Assembly (NCBI RefSeq): GCF_001949145.1
Contig: NW_019091461.1
Coordinates: 432,001 to 496,000 of the forward strand
Length of the DNA: 64,000 bases
Reading direction: 5' to 3'
Source of the DNA: Acanthaster planci
Taxonomy: Eukaryota > Echinodermata > Asteroidea > Valvatida > Acanthasteridae
Part shown: positions 42,801 to 57,800 of the stretch, piece after piece
Numbering within the stretch: the first letter of the stretch is position 1
Layout of the letters: each line of letters opens with the position of its first letter
The notes under the pieces: model-generated
What the model was told of the DNA's origin: nothing
What the model saw: the letters and a program-made list of their open reading frames with translations, nothing else
Databases searched by the model: none
Made by a program: the position numbers and the translations under genes

Positions 42801-45800
42801 TAACTCTATAAGAAATGTAACTCCACAGGGGATGGGGGGAGAATTTGTTGGGTTTAGAGTCTGCCAATACAGAATGTCACTCGTAAGGCAATCTGTGAAG
42901 TGTTCGATTTTCCAAAGGTATAAACAAAATGATCAACACACCACAAAAGGAGGCTAGTTTACGCAAACTGTGTGAGACCATAATCAATCTTTGTTTTGTC
43001 ACAGCAACGTTTCAATTTCTTGCTTTACTTGCCCAAGAAATTTGTTAGATAACCTAGGGGAGTGTGCACAACTGCCGAGAATTTTAGTCAGTGCAAAAAA
43101 TTACTTGCAAAGTGGATGGGGTCAGTTTCGTAACAACTATTACATCACAGCCTTTCTGTGAGTCTCGCCAGGCAAACATTTGAATAATTTCTACCATGAA
43201 ATCGCGGGCTCCACAAGCAAACTTACTGAGGAGTACATGATGTGGATGGGTTGTGCTGACAGTGTGGTTAGTGACGTTGTTCCGTTGACCATGGGTGTGA
43301 TGAAGGCTGTGCATCCCACCATGTGGTTCAGGAGGACCCTGGACAGTTGGTTATTTTCTCGCCACTCGTCAAGCTGTGGTGTTCAAACCCAAATAAGACA
43401 AACAAGAAAGCCGCTAACCACCAAAAAAATTCAAATAATGTGACAAGTAGAAACGGACTTTCATGTAAAGGAAATCCTTAACATTTCAATTCATCCTTTT
43501 CGTATTTACCAGGGATTAGATAGGAAAGACTTGATATTTCACGTCGTTCCATTTATGGTCAAAGCAAAGCAGTTTCATTTTTTACGGAAAACAAGACGAC
43601 CGTTTGTCCAATCTTTTAGGACAGTATAACTCTGGTACATTCAAACAGAAAGAAGTGGGGCTAATTTTTTTTAACATTTCTTTGTGAACGAAAGACCACA
43701 GTCTGTTTTTGAACAAATTGGTTACCTGTTCCTGGCTGATGCTTTCAATTGCCTCGTTGGAGGGTACCAGGATGGTCAGAGGCCCAACCGAACCGAGAAC
43801 TCTCAACATGTCTCTCTGCCAATGGGATGAAATTAAAGAATGACAGGAGCTGATTGGCTTCGACCGAACATATCGGATCATTTCAATTAAACAACTACAG
43901 TCGACTGGTTGGCTGTGGACTTACTGAACAGGAAGAAAGTTTAGTTTTGTGGAAAAAGGCCAAAGATCTAATAAATACAGTATTTAAAGATTAAAAAAAC
44001 AAACTAACACTGAAATGAACAAATTATGAAGCACTCTTTGCTCATCCAAGTCAAAAACAGAGATTCTGATAATTCCAGCTGCCAATGATACTCACATATT
44101 CTTCAAGAAGGGAGAGAAATTTACTGACATTGGGGTTCAAGGCCAACTCCTGTGTTGACATAAAAAAGGGATAAACTTTGTGAGTTTGAAAGATTCATTG
44201 AAAGACAGTAGTAGGCATGTTATGTGGTCGTGTTGGTAAATGCTATGCTCTTATAAACAGCATCATCCGAGCATGTTTGTAAACCTTGTCCGTTTCTAAG
44301 TTTTCGCATTTCTGTAACTCCAAACTCTTTATCAAACTTGATCAAAAATTTCAACCAGCGACTGGACCAATGTGGGCTCACCTCAGCTATGTTGCCCGTG
44401 CACTCTAGCCCGTCCCCAATGTGCCCCTGGAAACACGTGCAGTTGCGCTGGGCGGGCCCCGTCTGGGTGCAGTGCGCCCGGGCATTGCAGCCCCCGTTAT
44501 TCTCCCGGCAGGGGTCGATGGGACTGCAGCGGGTGCGGCCATTGCCCTCGTAGCCCAACTGGCAATGGCAGGTGCTCTGGCATTGTGTATGACAAAAAAT
44601 CACAGACTTTGTTAAATGGTAATCGCCTCAGTGATTTGAAGCATTTAAGAATATAAAACTGCCCCCGAGATAACCAAAATCAACAAACAACAGTACAAAT
44701 TCCACAAGACAGTCGTTCAAAAGTAGACTTACAGACAGAAACCACACACTGGCAGAGTACTGCCATCTAACAGAAAGTAACTGAGTCTGCATCTGAATGT
44801 TACGGCTATGGCTGACAATACCATTGCCACTTATGTAAGCCACTGGCCGGTGGCTGCATCCACTTTCCACAGACACACATTACACCCAGCCACAGCCAGT
44901 TGATTCCAACATCAGCCTCAACCACGGCGTACACAAGCCTAGACCAAGCTATCTGTAGTTACCACGTACAGCATGTGCGATAACCACTGGCAAGCACTGT
45001 GAATCACTCACACTACGGGTACGCATGGGGGTTCCACATGTACAGTGGACAGATTCAGGAGGTTGAGAATACTAACTCACCATGGCAGGCCCAGTGTGTA
45101 TGCACTGGGCGAGTTCGTGGCAACCTCCGTCGTCCCCGTCCAGACACGGATTGACCTCTGTCACGTGGGGGGGGGGGAAGAGAGAGAAACTTGATAATAC
45201 AACACAAATCCATCTCCAAGTCACAGCGTGGTGGCGGTCTTTCACTGTGTAAGCAGGTCCTTCAGTGCAACCTGTCCCAAAATGCCTCCGTCTGGTTTAG
45301 ATAACAGGCACCTCCGGAGGTTGATAGGTATGTTCAGATTGGCAGTCAAGACGCATTTGCAGCGTTTTTCTCTACAGGCTAAACCTGCTCCCAGCCATCA
45401 CGTAATTTGCTAGAATTCTCCGGAGTATAATCGAAATTAAGTTGCATACCAAATCCTGTATTTCAGCTCCACACACACGCAGGGGTCAGTATAAAACTTT
45501 GTTGAAGTACTGCACCAACTAGCCATGAAAATAGTTCAGTCTTCAACGCTACACGGTGTAGGCTACTGCCAACGTGATCTGATGTCAAGGCCCGGGAATT
45601 TGAAAGATCTGGGATGTTTAGGGCATAGACAAAGTGACAGATCTCACCTTGGCAGTACACACCATCGCCTTGGTACCCCTGCGAACACACGCATTGGACC
45701 TGGCCGCCGGGGGAGACATGGCAGGTGGCATGCTCTGAGCACACTCCATCTTCACTGCAGGGGTAGTGGACTGACGGAGGGGAAGGGAGAAGGACGAAAA

Positions 45801-48800
45801 ATGTACAGCATTCAAGTAGAGGATCACATCATAAACATTTCAGTTTGTTTCATCTGTCTGTGAGGCCAAGTGATAGAGAATTTTACACAGCCTCCAAAAG
45901 AATTTCACGGCTTAAAAAACCATGCCTGAAGTTTGGTGTTGTAGTTGAGACCACTTAAGACCTGCACAAGACCAGCCCAAGACCTCCAGTCCGAATTCGA
46001 GTCACAAGCTGATCAAATGAACTGCGACAAAAGCTTTCCATTGTCATTGTTCACACTGTTACTTATGACTGGTCTTGTCCCTGGTCGTGTCTGGTCGTGT
46101 GTCTGGTCTTGTGATGGTCTCGACTAAATTAAAAGATATGTAATGGGGACATTACAGCTTCATATTGAGAATCACTCACTTCTGTAAAGAATATACCTCA
46201 GATACCTAGTTCTACTTCAATTTCACGACACTGGTTCGAAGGACAGGAAATACCAAAGCATGAAGTCCTCAACTTACTCACCCCTACAATATGTTCCATT
46301 TCCTATGTAACCTTCGTAACATATGCACTGCTGACCAAGGCAACTGTAAGAAGAAAAATTCTCATTTTTTTCAATCATAGCCTTCCTTCAGAATGCTCAC
46401 CCACGAAGTAGATGAAAATTGAATGCATTAATGAAAGGACCAAATAAATCACTGGACTGTGTCAAATCAAAACTCGCAAGGTGGGCCAAATCCATGAGGC
46501 TTTGCTCAGCAAATTGGCCGCTCATAACAATGGGCCTTATCCACAAGTCAGCCATCTTGAATCATTAGAGAAGCAACACCTGTAAAAAATTTCCTCAAAA
46601 CTTAATCCGTGTAGAAATGAAGATGACCCAGTTGGGTGATTCCAAATTATGATGAAAAGTCAAGTCGCCTTTCTTTTCCAAATAAAAAAAGAAAAATTCA
46701 AAGCAAGGCTGCATCTACAACTGTAGCAAACTAATCAGGCTCCTTCCCACTTCAGAGTGTTCAGTGAATAAAGAAGACCCCCGGAGCAAGATCCAAAATG
46801 GCCAGGATGTAAATAAAGCCCACTCAGCACAACATCTGAATCACTTGGCTGTGGCTTGAAATTACTCACAACTCTATGGGAAGTGGCTGGGGCCACTACC
46901 ATAGATTCATGTGTAAGTTGAAGCCACAGCCAAGTAATTTAGACACAGCCACAGCACCAGTTGCAATACACCAAGCAATACACATTCCATGACAATTCCA
47001 GCTGGCAACATATTAATGCTCAGTAAATTGTTTCGATGCTAAGCCAATTTCTGTTCACATCATTTCCACAAAATATCTCTGTGAGGCCTTGAGTGCAAAA
47101 GATGTCCACACCGTGCAAGTTCTGAGACCGTTCTGTCCACCTTTATGTGCTCAAGACTAAACTGTTTTCCATTACAAACAGGATTTGCAGCAACTCCACA
47201 AATGTATAACAATCTTTTGTAAGATATTAAAAAACTTCTGCAAGATCAAGTGCAAAGAGTGAAGCACTATTACTTACTAGGCATTAGGATCACATTCCGC
47301 CAAACAACCAGGAGACGACTCAGCAACTGAGCAAAATAAAAATTACATATTTATATATTCCTCATTCTTAAAAAAAAAATCAAATTGCAAACCGTAACCC
47401 TCATACATGAACACATTTGATGGAAGTAAAATGACTTACATAAATCACACCTTGGACCACTGAAGCCACTGTTACAGATGCATCTCCCGTCGCCACGGAT
47501 ACCCTCCCGGCAATGACCATTCACACAATCACAAACTGAAATTGCAAGCAAAAATATGTGATCAGAATTGGAGATTTAATTGTATTTCTGATCACATCAG
47601 TAAACTTGACGATCCATTCTTATTTTTTACCCGGCACCGATATCTGTTTAAGTTCATTGTGGCAGCACAGCCTCAAATGAAATCCACTGAGCATCTTTAA
47701 TTAATCAACAATGCATTACACGTTGAGCTTTGTTGATTGAAGAAATGCCATAACCTCTAATCCGGGATGCCAGATCAGTCCATAAACCCAAGACTTTGGA
47801 TGGTTTGGTCGGTTACCTTGATCACAGAGCGGTCCGTACTTCCCTGGCTCACACAGCTCGCAGGCTGTACCAGTGTAATTGGGGAAGCAGGTGCAGGCAC
47901 CAGTCCCCGTGGTACCGTTGCTGCAGGTACCGTGGTTGCTGCAAGGGGACGACCACCCACCAGGGCATTCTGGGGGAAAAAAAGTGGTTCAGGTTCAAGT
48001 GTGTTTTTTTTTTAAATCTGTAAAAGTTGATCTGACAGTTTTCACAAGTTGTACTCTGCTTCAAATTTTGTTTCCAACAAATAAATTTCATCCTCCTTAC
48101 CTGCGCATTCGCTTCCATAGAACCCACTGCAACATTCTGAGACCTGAACAGATTAGAACAATCAGATTAGTCACGCCAATTTCAGCCTCTTTCATGAAAG
48201 CTTTGTGTTCTTGGTACGAGTAGAATTCGCCGTGCGTTACCCTTCACATGAGGTACATTAGATGGGCAGTGCATGGAAAAACTAGGCTACAATAAACGCA
48301 GATTTTACATTATACTTGAACTAGAAATGAAACCTTTAACCTTTCCATCTTAAATCCTGTTTAAATGTAAAATACATACACCAAAAGCAACATTATTTCA
48401 ATAAATCTAGCTGTTAGGCTTTTGATTTGGCTAAAACCTGATCCACAATCTTCTTACATCTTCTGACTCACAAGACCCTTACGGAAAGCACTGCGAAATG
48501 TGAACAGTCACTAAAAGCCTATCACAGACATGAGCAGAAATGACTTACATATGTGATCGTGCGACACAGCACTCTGCAACCGGGGAATGTTGCCAAGCCC
48601 AAGATTGGAAACATTCTTTGGTACTGGCAACGGATCTGCCCAAAATTTGGCTGAAAGAGGAACAGAAGAGACTTAGCGCTGTACAAAAAGACTGAAATGA
48701 AACGATAGGAATCGTAAAATCACACGAGTGTGAATCCAGTTTCATACCAATGGTGTTGCTCCCTGCGGACACTGTGGGAGGGAAAGGCAGCTACCGCAAG

Positions 48801-51800
48801 CAGTCTGGTGGGGGGGAAAAAAAAGAAACGAGTTTTGAAGGGATTAGCATTAACAACATGAAGTTCCTTGAAAACGCACAAAAATACGATGACACGTTTT
48901 GGCCTGAACATTGCAGCAGTCCATGACACAAAGATGCACCCAGCCAATTCGTCGGCTGGAGACATCAACATAAGAACAATGTTTTAAAAACCACAAAAGT
49001 TGATCTGACAATTCCCCCACTTTTGACAAGTTGCACCTTGTTTCAATTTCTTTTCCAAATAAATTTTGTTCTCTCACTGCACCTGGAAAGACTAAGGTTA
49101 AAGACGGGCATAAGCTTTAATAGCTGGAAACTTCTTGAGACGCAAAATGCATCAATTTATCATTAAAATATGTTATGCCTCTCTTCAAGATTTAATGTCA
49201 TCTCTCAAGGTGATATCCCTTCAGTATCTTGGAGTCGGTGATGCAGTCGACTTTCATCAAAAGCCCTTTCACAAGTCTAGTCACAAGACCGGTCATATCT
49301 CACTGGGTGAATAATGACATAGGAATGTTTTCTCTCAGAATTCCTTTCAATAGCTTGTGACTTGGATCCAGAATGGATGACTTGTGATTGATCTTGAAGG
49401 GCTTTGTGATGGACCCGACTACGACTACGGTAGGAGCAATGACAAACATTAACGCCACACCGTTTCACAAAAAACCATTCTGGCCTATCTTTTCATACTG
49501 CAGGGCATTCTTAATTTCCTACAATGATCCCCAAAACTTCATTCAGCAGCGAAAAGTTTGCCTCTTTGATGATGAATGAAATCTTTTCAGGAAACCCGCA
49601 ATTCAAAAACCTATAAAATCTTTAAATTTGTCTAGAAATAATACTCATCCAAATCAGTTAGACTGTCCACTATTAATAAAATCTGTGATCCAAATGAAAT
49701 AATTCTGCATTGAGAACTCAGGTGTTTTTGTTTTTTTTTCTCGGGGAGTCAGATCGTAATATGATTGCCTTATACCTCTTTGGCCCGGGTTCGATTCCCA
49801 TCCAGGCTGACATGTGGTTTGGCTTCTCAGGCCCTACCCTATTTCCCTAGGTCTCCCTGGAATATTTCTCTGGGGTCTTCCTCCCACCTCTGAAATTGAA
49901 ACTTTCTTCATTGTCTTCTCTTGTCCCAGGACCTCTAGTAAGAACAGTTTATAACTCATTCGGCTTCGTCCTGCTGCTCAATACAAAATCAATAAATGAT
50001 TGTTTGTAACCTGTGTTAATGAAGTGTAATTGACATCGCATCTGTTGGGCAGTGGAAAAAGGACCCCGGGGACGATGTGAACGGCCCCCTGGGCTGCAAT
50101 CAAGGTGGGACCGGCCACGGGGACGCCGTTGACAGACAGCTGTTGACAAACAATAACCACCAATGATGAACTGATGCAGACTACTGTGTTTTTTCCACAG
50201 GCGAATGTGGAGTTGAACTGCAATAAATCTAATTTTGACGGCTGCTGCTGACACACTGTCGCTTGCTGTGCCATTGATAGGCACACTTAACAAAGTGAGT
50301 ACATGAAGAGAATGGTCAAAATAATTGCTGCAGTTGTTGCAAGGAACAGACATTTTTCAAGTGGAAGCCATTTACAATCTTATTTCCTGAGATCTGTTTC
50401 ATAAATTGTGAACTGCTGATTATGATTTGCACAAGACTATTTCATGACTGTGTGCATTCCAAGCCTCAGTTTCAGTATATTTCCAAATCACTACGGTGCG
50501 CTTAATCACGAAGTTGAAATTATTCATCAGAGTAGACAATTGCTAATTTGTCGTGGAGTGTCATTTTATTGCTTTCAATTCGACTTTCGACTTTAAAAAA
50601 GTGAGGGTTAACCTCTGCTTTCATTTTCAATGTGGCCACCCCATGAATAGTGTGTTTGCTAAGCATGGAAAATATTAGCTTAGCAAATACAAGTTACCAG
50701 CCCAAACGTCATGTAATAAGCATTGCTTGTGACTTGTTCCAACCTGATTAACACTAAGCACATAAATTGGCTGAGCCAATTTGTTTGCAGGTCAGAGAAA
50801 TGTGATCATGTGTCTCCAGCTCCAAGAGCAAGAAAACGGTCAAGGACATCCGCGCTGTCAACTGCCAAGTTAAAAGCTTCAGATGCTCTTATAAAACAAA
50901 TCTGCTCACGTTTCCCGAGGTCTTGCCGAGGCGCAGTTGGTAGTTGTGGCCCAGAGAGCTGTCGAGGTGCATCCCGTCGTAGATGTCCGGTACAGTCCAG
51001 GCCTGACCGAGAACTATGTGGTATTGCAGAATGTCTCTAGTCTGGAGGTTAAACAAAAGATCATGAAAACTAAGATGCTTGGCTTATAAAATGCATGGAC
51101 TGATCAAACTCTCAGAATAACACCGTCCATAGCAAATATAATGAAAGCTTTTTTTGAAAACCAACAGGGTCTACTCTTTTGATGTCACAGTTGTGTTTTT
51201 TTCTACAAGTTGCTGCTAAACTATAGACGGTCGTCAGTACGAACTTAAAAGAATAATTCACGAAATGTTAAAAATCCCACTTGGCTATCAAAACTCCAGA
51301 TAATAAAACACACCAGAAAACCTAGTTTTTCGAACCATTTTTGTTCTAATACATAAAGCCTCCAAATGAAAAATAATGACCCAGCTGAACATAGACCTTT
51401 TACATTACATTTACTCAAGTCATTTCTGTGTCAAATTCACTGAAACGAAGATACAGTAAAGCTGACAATGCAGACTCACTATTCTGGAGGCATTGAAGGA
51501 AGCAACCGCCTCGTTCGTGGGGAAGAAAACAGTGTATGCCCCTGCATTGTTGATAACGTCAACTAAGCCAAATTGCTGGCGAAAGGAGCAAGAAATTGAG
51601 AAAAATGACAAGTGAAATTTGAAATTAAACATTTGATAAATTGGAAGGTGTGTTGTCCGAGTTGCTAAAAAAGAAGCCTACTGGACATATGAAAGACCCT
51701 ATCTTTTCATACAACAGTCAACTCTTGATATAAATGAATAGTGTCTAACCAAGTACGGTTATTAACGATAAATTCTGCGAATCCCAATTTCTTCAATTGT

Positions 51801-54800
51801 TGTGTTTTGCCACACATTTTATGACAAAGTCCTGGTTCTTACAACGTTGAAAGTCTGGTCCCTGCAACCTTGTTACAAGAGAGCAGGCTTTACTAACCAG
51901 TAATGCAACTAACATCTGCAGGCTGGTCAGAAAAATCATATAGACCAGTCTAACTATGGACTATAACATTTCCATCAGATAGCACGGGCAACAGTAAACT
52001 ATAGTTCTCAGTCGAATGAAATTCTCTTGCAAACTGCGTGGGCTGTCGTTTCTCCATTAAGACAGAATCATGTTGTATGTGTGTGGGGGGGGGTAACCTA
52101 GCCGATAGGGTTTGGTTGGTACTCCTCAGTCACTTGCCTCTCGCCAACCGGAAGTATATAAATGGACACCTGTGAGGGCAGAGACTGTAGCGGCGTTTGA
52201 TGAGCTGGCTAAGCCTAACGTGGCAGCATCAAGCTGCGTACTCCCTAGGGAGCCAAGATGTGTTTGGGAATCTCTCTGACCAGGTGATAACAACCAGCAC
52301 CTCAATACAATGTCTCGAACTTGTGCAATGTCTGAACACTGGTGTTGAAAATATCTCAGAGGGAAAAATTGGGTGCATGGCTCTCACCTCCAGGAGAGCC
52401 AGGAACGTTGAGTTGGCCTCATTCTGGTCGATCAGCTGAGTAAAGGAGAGCGTGGCGGAAGGACTGAAGGCCCCCGAGGGTGAAAAGTGATCCTGATCAG
52501 GGCCGTCTTGCAGCCACAAGACCTGCCATTGATGGAACATGACAAGCATAGCAATGTGAGCACTTAAACAGAGAGTGCCCTCAGAGGGGTGGAACTCTGC
52601 AAAGGGCTGGAACAGGATGGGGTTGGGTTAACAATGAAGCCGTATCATGACACAACCACAGACATGTCCAGATTTTGTCTCTGAAGGCAGAGGGTGAGAT
52701 GGGTACTTTTCTGCGACAACTGCCCTACTTTTTTAATCCATACAAACCATTCCTTTCCACACAAAGGTATCATAACCGTTTGTCAAATTCTGAGCTTTCA
52801 TGACTGGAAAAAAAAATTACACCACTAACACAAACTTGCACTGTTATGATACCGCACTCAAACTGAGAATCTACAAATTGTAGGCCCCCTTGTGGTGACC
52901 ATTTATCCAGCTTCAGCTGCAGGTCACACAAACAACACTGGACTCTCATAAATGGACAAAGTGATAGGGCTGGTGCCCTCCCTTCATGACAGTAACAAGT
53001 GTCTGCAAGTGGCACACTTGTCATTCACGGTCAACCGACTATCCCCCTGGAGTCCTCCGGGCAATAGTTGATTACTGCTGCCTGCACAACCAGTCAATAT
53101 GATCATTGCTTTATATGCCATTTGCAATTCCAAAATATCTCCTTCTTCACGATGTTTTTTCCCTCAAAGCCATCCAAAAATAATGCAAAATGGTTTATCC
53201 ATTCCATGCCCGTGCCTCTTTACGGCATTAAGAAACTTTCCTATCAGCGGAACGTACCTCTCCGAGGATGTGGATAAGTCCATTTGTTGCAGGGATGTCC
53301 GACAACTGTACTGGTATATCATTCACACACAGCTGCTGAAAGAATACAAGAACCAAATAAAATAAATAAATCAAACAGAACCATAGATGTGTTCGATCAA
53401 TATAGAGATTCTTCAATTACAGGCTTTTTGACGGTCAGTGTTCAATTTACAAAGATGTGCACGGAAATGCATATTTCGGCAATCTCTCAACATTCTGGGT
53501 ACATGAAATCTCCAATGCAAACACACAGATTTGAAAATGCAAGCACCTCCACAGACGTGAGACGCTTCCTCAAATGCCTTTGCCCGTCATTTTACGTCAC
53601 TCTGTACGTTGGAAGTTCAAGTTGAATGCTATCTGGTATACTCGCTGGCTCAAACGTTGGCAAGAGTTAAATTTTCAATGCCCCTCAGTGAATGCATTGC
53701 TAAAAATTACAGAGACAATTTTTTTTGTTGAAAAAACATAGAATTTGAAAACAACCTCGTAGAAACAATTTGACAATTTTTTTGTTGAAAAAACATAGAA
53801 TTCGAAAACGACCTCGTAGAAACAATTTGAGAACGGGAAGAGTGCACCCCTGTCTACTCACGTGATCGCAGTCGTGGATCTGGATGCGATAGAACGGGAG
53901 GAGGGAGGGCATAAACTGGTCATCGTCGAAGGCCAAACGGTACAGATCACGCTCACTGAAAGTGCCGTTCACAATGTGCATTCTGAAACAGCGGCCAAAG
54001 AATTTTAGAGAGAAAAGAATCGGATTGTGGCTCATTCTAATTTGGAGAATGCGTGTAATCTGTCAATTTTAAAAGCACTTGTCAAATCTTTCCTTTCTGG
54101 ACTGGCGTAGTGGATTCTTTGGATCCAGACCATAAGACCGTGCTGCGTAACTGTGGCTGACTGTAGAGGGAACCACGACCATGGAAGTGGTGACCACAAA
54201 CAGCGGTGAGATATGGAAGCTAATGACTAGGCGAGCTACAATGTAGCCTAGTGGAACTGTTTCACACACACACGCAAGTGTGTATTTGCGTGCAACTGGG
54301 GACCCCCTATTGTTCCTCTTTTGNNNNNNNNNNNNNNNNNNNNNNNNNNNNNNNNNNNNNNNNNNNNNNNNNNNNNNNNNNNNNNNNNNNNNNNNNNNNN
54401 NNNNNNNNNNNNNNNNNNNNNNNNNNNNNNNNNNNNNNNNNNNNNNNNNNNNNNNNNACTCGTGCACACTGGAGAGGGAGATGGAAAGTGCTCAAGCAAT
54501 TACAGTGCTTACTTGACGACTGATGCTGCATTGAGCTGGGACACTGCGCCGTGGGCCTGCTCAAAGTGCTGGAATGCCTCGTTGGTCGGAGGGAAGACGG
54601 TGAGACCAGGAGCAGTGGCCAGGAACTCCTCCATTTCTGCCAACTGACAAAATGCCAAGGGAAATCGCTTATATCACTGCTGCATGTCAGTGACAATTGA
54701 AACAAAGTACAAAGTGCATTTCTCACTTGAGAAAGGTTTTGAAATGTACTAGTGTTTCTACCTGACCTTCCAATTACCATTCTAAGGACACTTCCAAGGC

Positions 54801-57800
54801 TATCACAGCTACACAGTCATGTGACTTGTCATAACTATGAACGAGAACAATGGTCATTTCTGAGAGAAGCCTTGATCTCCCAAATGTTTGAGTGCACAAG
54901 ACATCATCCAAAGTTCCGAAAATGAAACAGAGTTGAAGTCTTAAAATATTTGAAGAACACTTTCTCCAAAATTGTTACTTTCAACATGAGCCCCCCCAAA
55001 TGTTCACTGAAACAACACAGCAAAAGTAGCTTTCACGCTCTATAATGTCACATGTAATATATCTCAACCCTACTCAGTGACACAAAATACGGTAATACTA
55101 GTCGGCAAATCATTTGATAGGCCACGCTGATCCACAGTTCTTTACCTGAATCAACTCATAAAATCTTCTTAAGCTGGGAGTTGTAGCGATTTCCTGAAAG
55201 GAAACAGCAGAAAAAAAATTGTGATCAAAAAACCAAAAATTGTTATGAAAAAGAAGAAATCCTTGCACACCTGCAGAGGTTCTGCATGGCAGCCATTTTT
55301 GTGGTAAGAGCTTTTGTTCCACAGGGATACACTTGAGAACACCTTTCGTACTACCCCTCTGCGACAAAAACAGTTACCGGAAACATGGCTGCCACGCAGA
55401 ACCTCTATAAAGTATGGAGGCCTGACATCATTTGAACCAGAAGTATGGAGTATGCGCAGACGATGGCTCACTTCTGTGCTCTTTAAAAAATGGAATAGTG
55501 AAAGGAGAACCACACGTACCAGTGGAAGGCTCTGGTAACACAGCCAACCGTTCCCTCCATATCCATCTCTACACTGACAATCACTGGTACCTGGCCCCAT
55601 TTGTACACACTCAGCCTAGTAATACCAGAAAGATTTAGAAGCATTGGAAGAATAATTACTGATATGAATGACAATACTGTAATCATCTTTTAAAAGTGTT
55701 TCCTCAAAGACTGCTTCCAATAGTTTGCCAATATTTAAGGATCATTTTCCCAGTTTTTTCCCCTTTTCTTCTCCCTTTTCTTCTACCTTTTAAATATTTT
55801 ACTACCATTCAAAAAATTTTCCAACTTTCATAAAAACATCTCCCTTCTAATTCGTGAAGTCTTGCAATACATTTTGATTGATGGAAGAAGCTCAAAAAAT
55901 CACTGGTACTGTTTAGAAGGACATTACCTGCTCATGGCAACCCCCGTTGGTCATCAGAAGGCAAGGGTTGATTGGCTCGCAGACTGTGCCATTGCCATAG
56001 TAACCAAGGTTACAATAGCACTGATTCTAAGTTGAAGATAAAAAAATTATAAATCTGTAATGGATCAATCTGAGTGGTTCTTCCTGACAGTCAGACTCAG
56101 TGTTATCTTATATTTACGACGGACGCATCAAGTTGCAAGCAGGGAACCGAACTGAACAATAGCCACAGGTGCATCTGAGGTGAGCGGGACTCAATCTGGC
56201 CAGGCCATCTAAGGGCCAAACTTCTGGGTAGGGTAACACCTCAACTGCAACATAGTTCATGGAGGGGGAGAGGAAAATTACGGGCCTGAAAGCCCAGGCA
56301 TTTCCAGGTTTTTTCAGTGTGGAAGCCACTCCTCTAGTTTGAGTTTGATACCTAGGACCAAAATCATCCTACCACTCCGGGACTGATGTAGGCACAGATG
56401 GCTCCCTCCCCACAACCTCCGTGATCAGGAGCCTGGCAGGGATCGATCGCATCGCACTCAAAGCCGTCACCGGCCCAGCCGTCATTGCAGGTGCAGGTGC
56501 TCGTGCCCGGGCCTGTGTAGGTGCAGATGGCCTGCAGGTGCAACAGGGGTATAGGAAAATGAAACCAACACTGGCCATTGGTAAGCCGCGTCCACCCTAC
56601 TTGGCTACGGCTAGAAATACTACATGTGACTGTAGAAGCAGCCAAATCCACATCCAACAGATGAGCATGCTAACAAAAACCATACCTGAATATTTTCGAC
56701 ACAGCCATGTCAACAAAAATTCAAAACAGCTTTTTTTCTTGCTTACCTGGCGATGACAGCTTCCACGTTCGGCCAACCGGCATGGGTTAAGAGGCTCACA
56801 GTGCAGGCCGGATCCAGTATAGCCTGCCTGGCAAATACACCTTCATGGGTACGAACACATCAAATCCAAATTTGTCAAGAAAATGCTATGTCTGAAGGTA
56901 AATCTGATCAGCATCAATATCGACAAAAAAAAAGATAGACTGAAGTGACAGGTTGCTGCAGACATGCATTAACAAATAAGCATGCGTTAATTAGTGTCTG
57001 GCACAGGCGCTTACATACCGAGCATCAGCACCGACACATTTCTGGGAAGTACCCCCCTCTCTCATTCAAAGCACGGAAACCGTTGAAGCTAATAAACTCA
57101 GGCTGCAACACGAGGTCTGTCCTGACCATTATTATAAGGTCTTTCCTTCACAAATAATCAAGCTCCTCCAAGATATCAGAATGGAAGAGAAAAGTCATTC
57201 TTTGCGAAGTAAAAATCATGAAGGTTTCCTGAAGACGAACAGAACACATTGTTTGAAATGTCCAGGCCTCCCTTGTGGCCGGCTCTTCTCAAAGCCAACA
57301 TTTTTTCTCAAAAAAGAGATTGCTCTCATATTGTTCCTGCCAACAATATGTCTACATACACCAACCCACAATGCAAAGCGTCAAACAAGACTTAGACCTG
57401 CCTCTCTGAGAGAGCTACCTGATCTGAGAGCCTGAGGTATCGCAGGTGGCATTCTTGTGGCAGATGTGATCCTCGGGACCGCAGCCTTCAGCGGGAACGT
57501 TGCAATCCGTTCCGATGAAACCCAGGTCACAGCCTCCCTTGCAGTGGCCTGTACCCTGGGGCCCACCGTCGCACATGCCATGGACGCACGTACAGGCTGG
57601 AGATTGAGCAATTTAAGAACTTACTGTGCTGACTGCATAACGAGGAGGTGACTTACACTTCGATCAAACAGCCACTTTCGGGTTACAAAGTATTTTTTAG
57701 TAGACAAGGTCACTGAGTGATGTCTGCTATGACACCCTTTGGAGTGAACTTGTTCAAGCGATTTCATTACTTGCGTGCAAGTAAGTGGCCCGCTGGAGTG

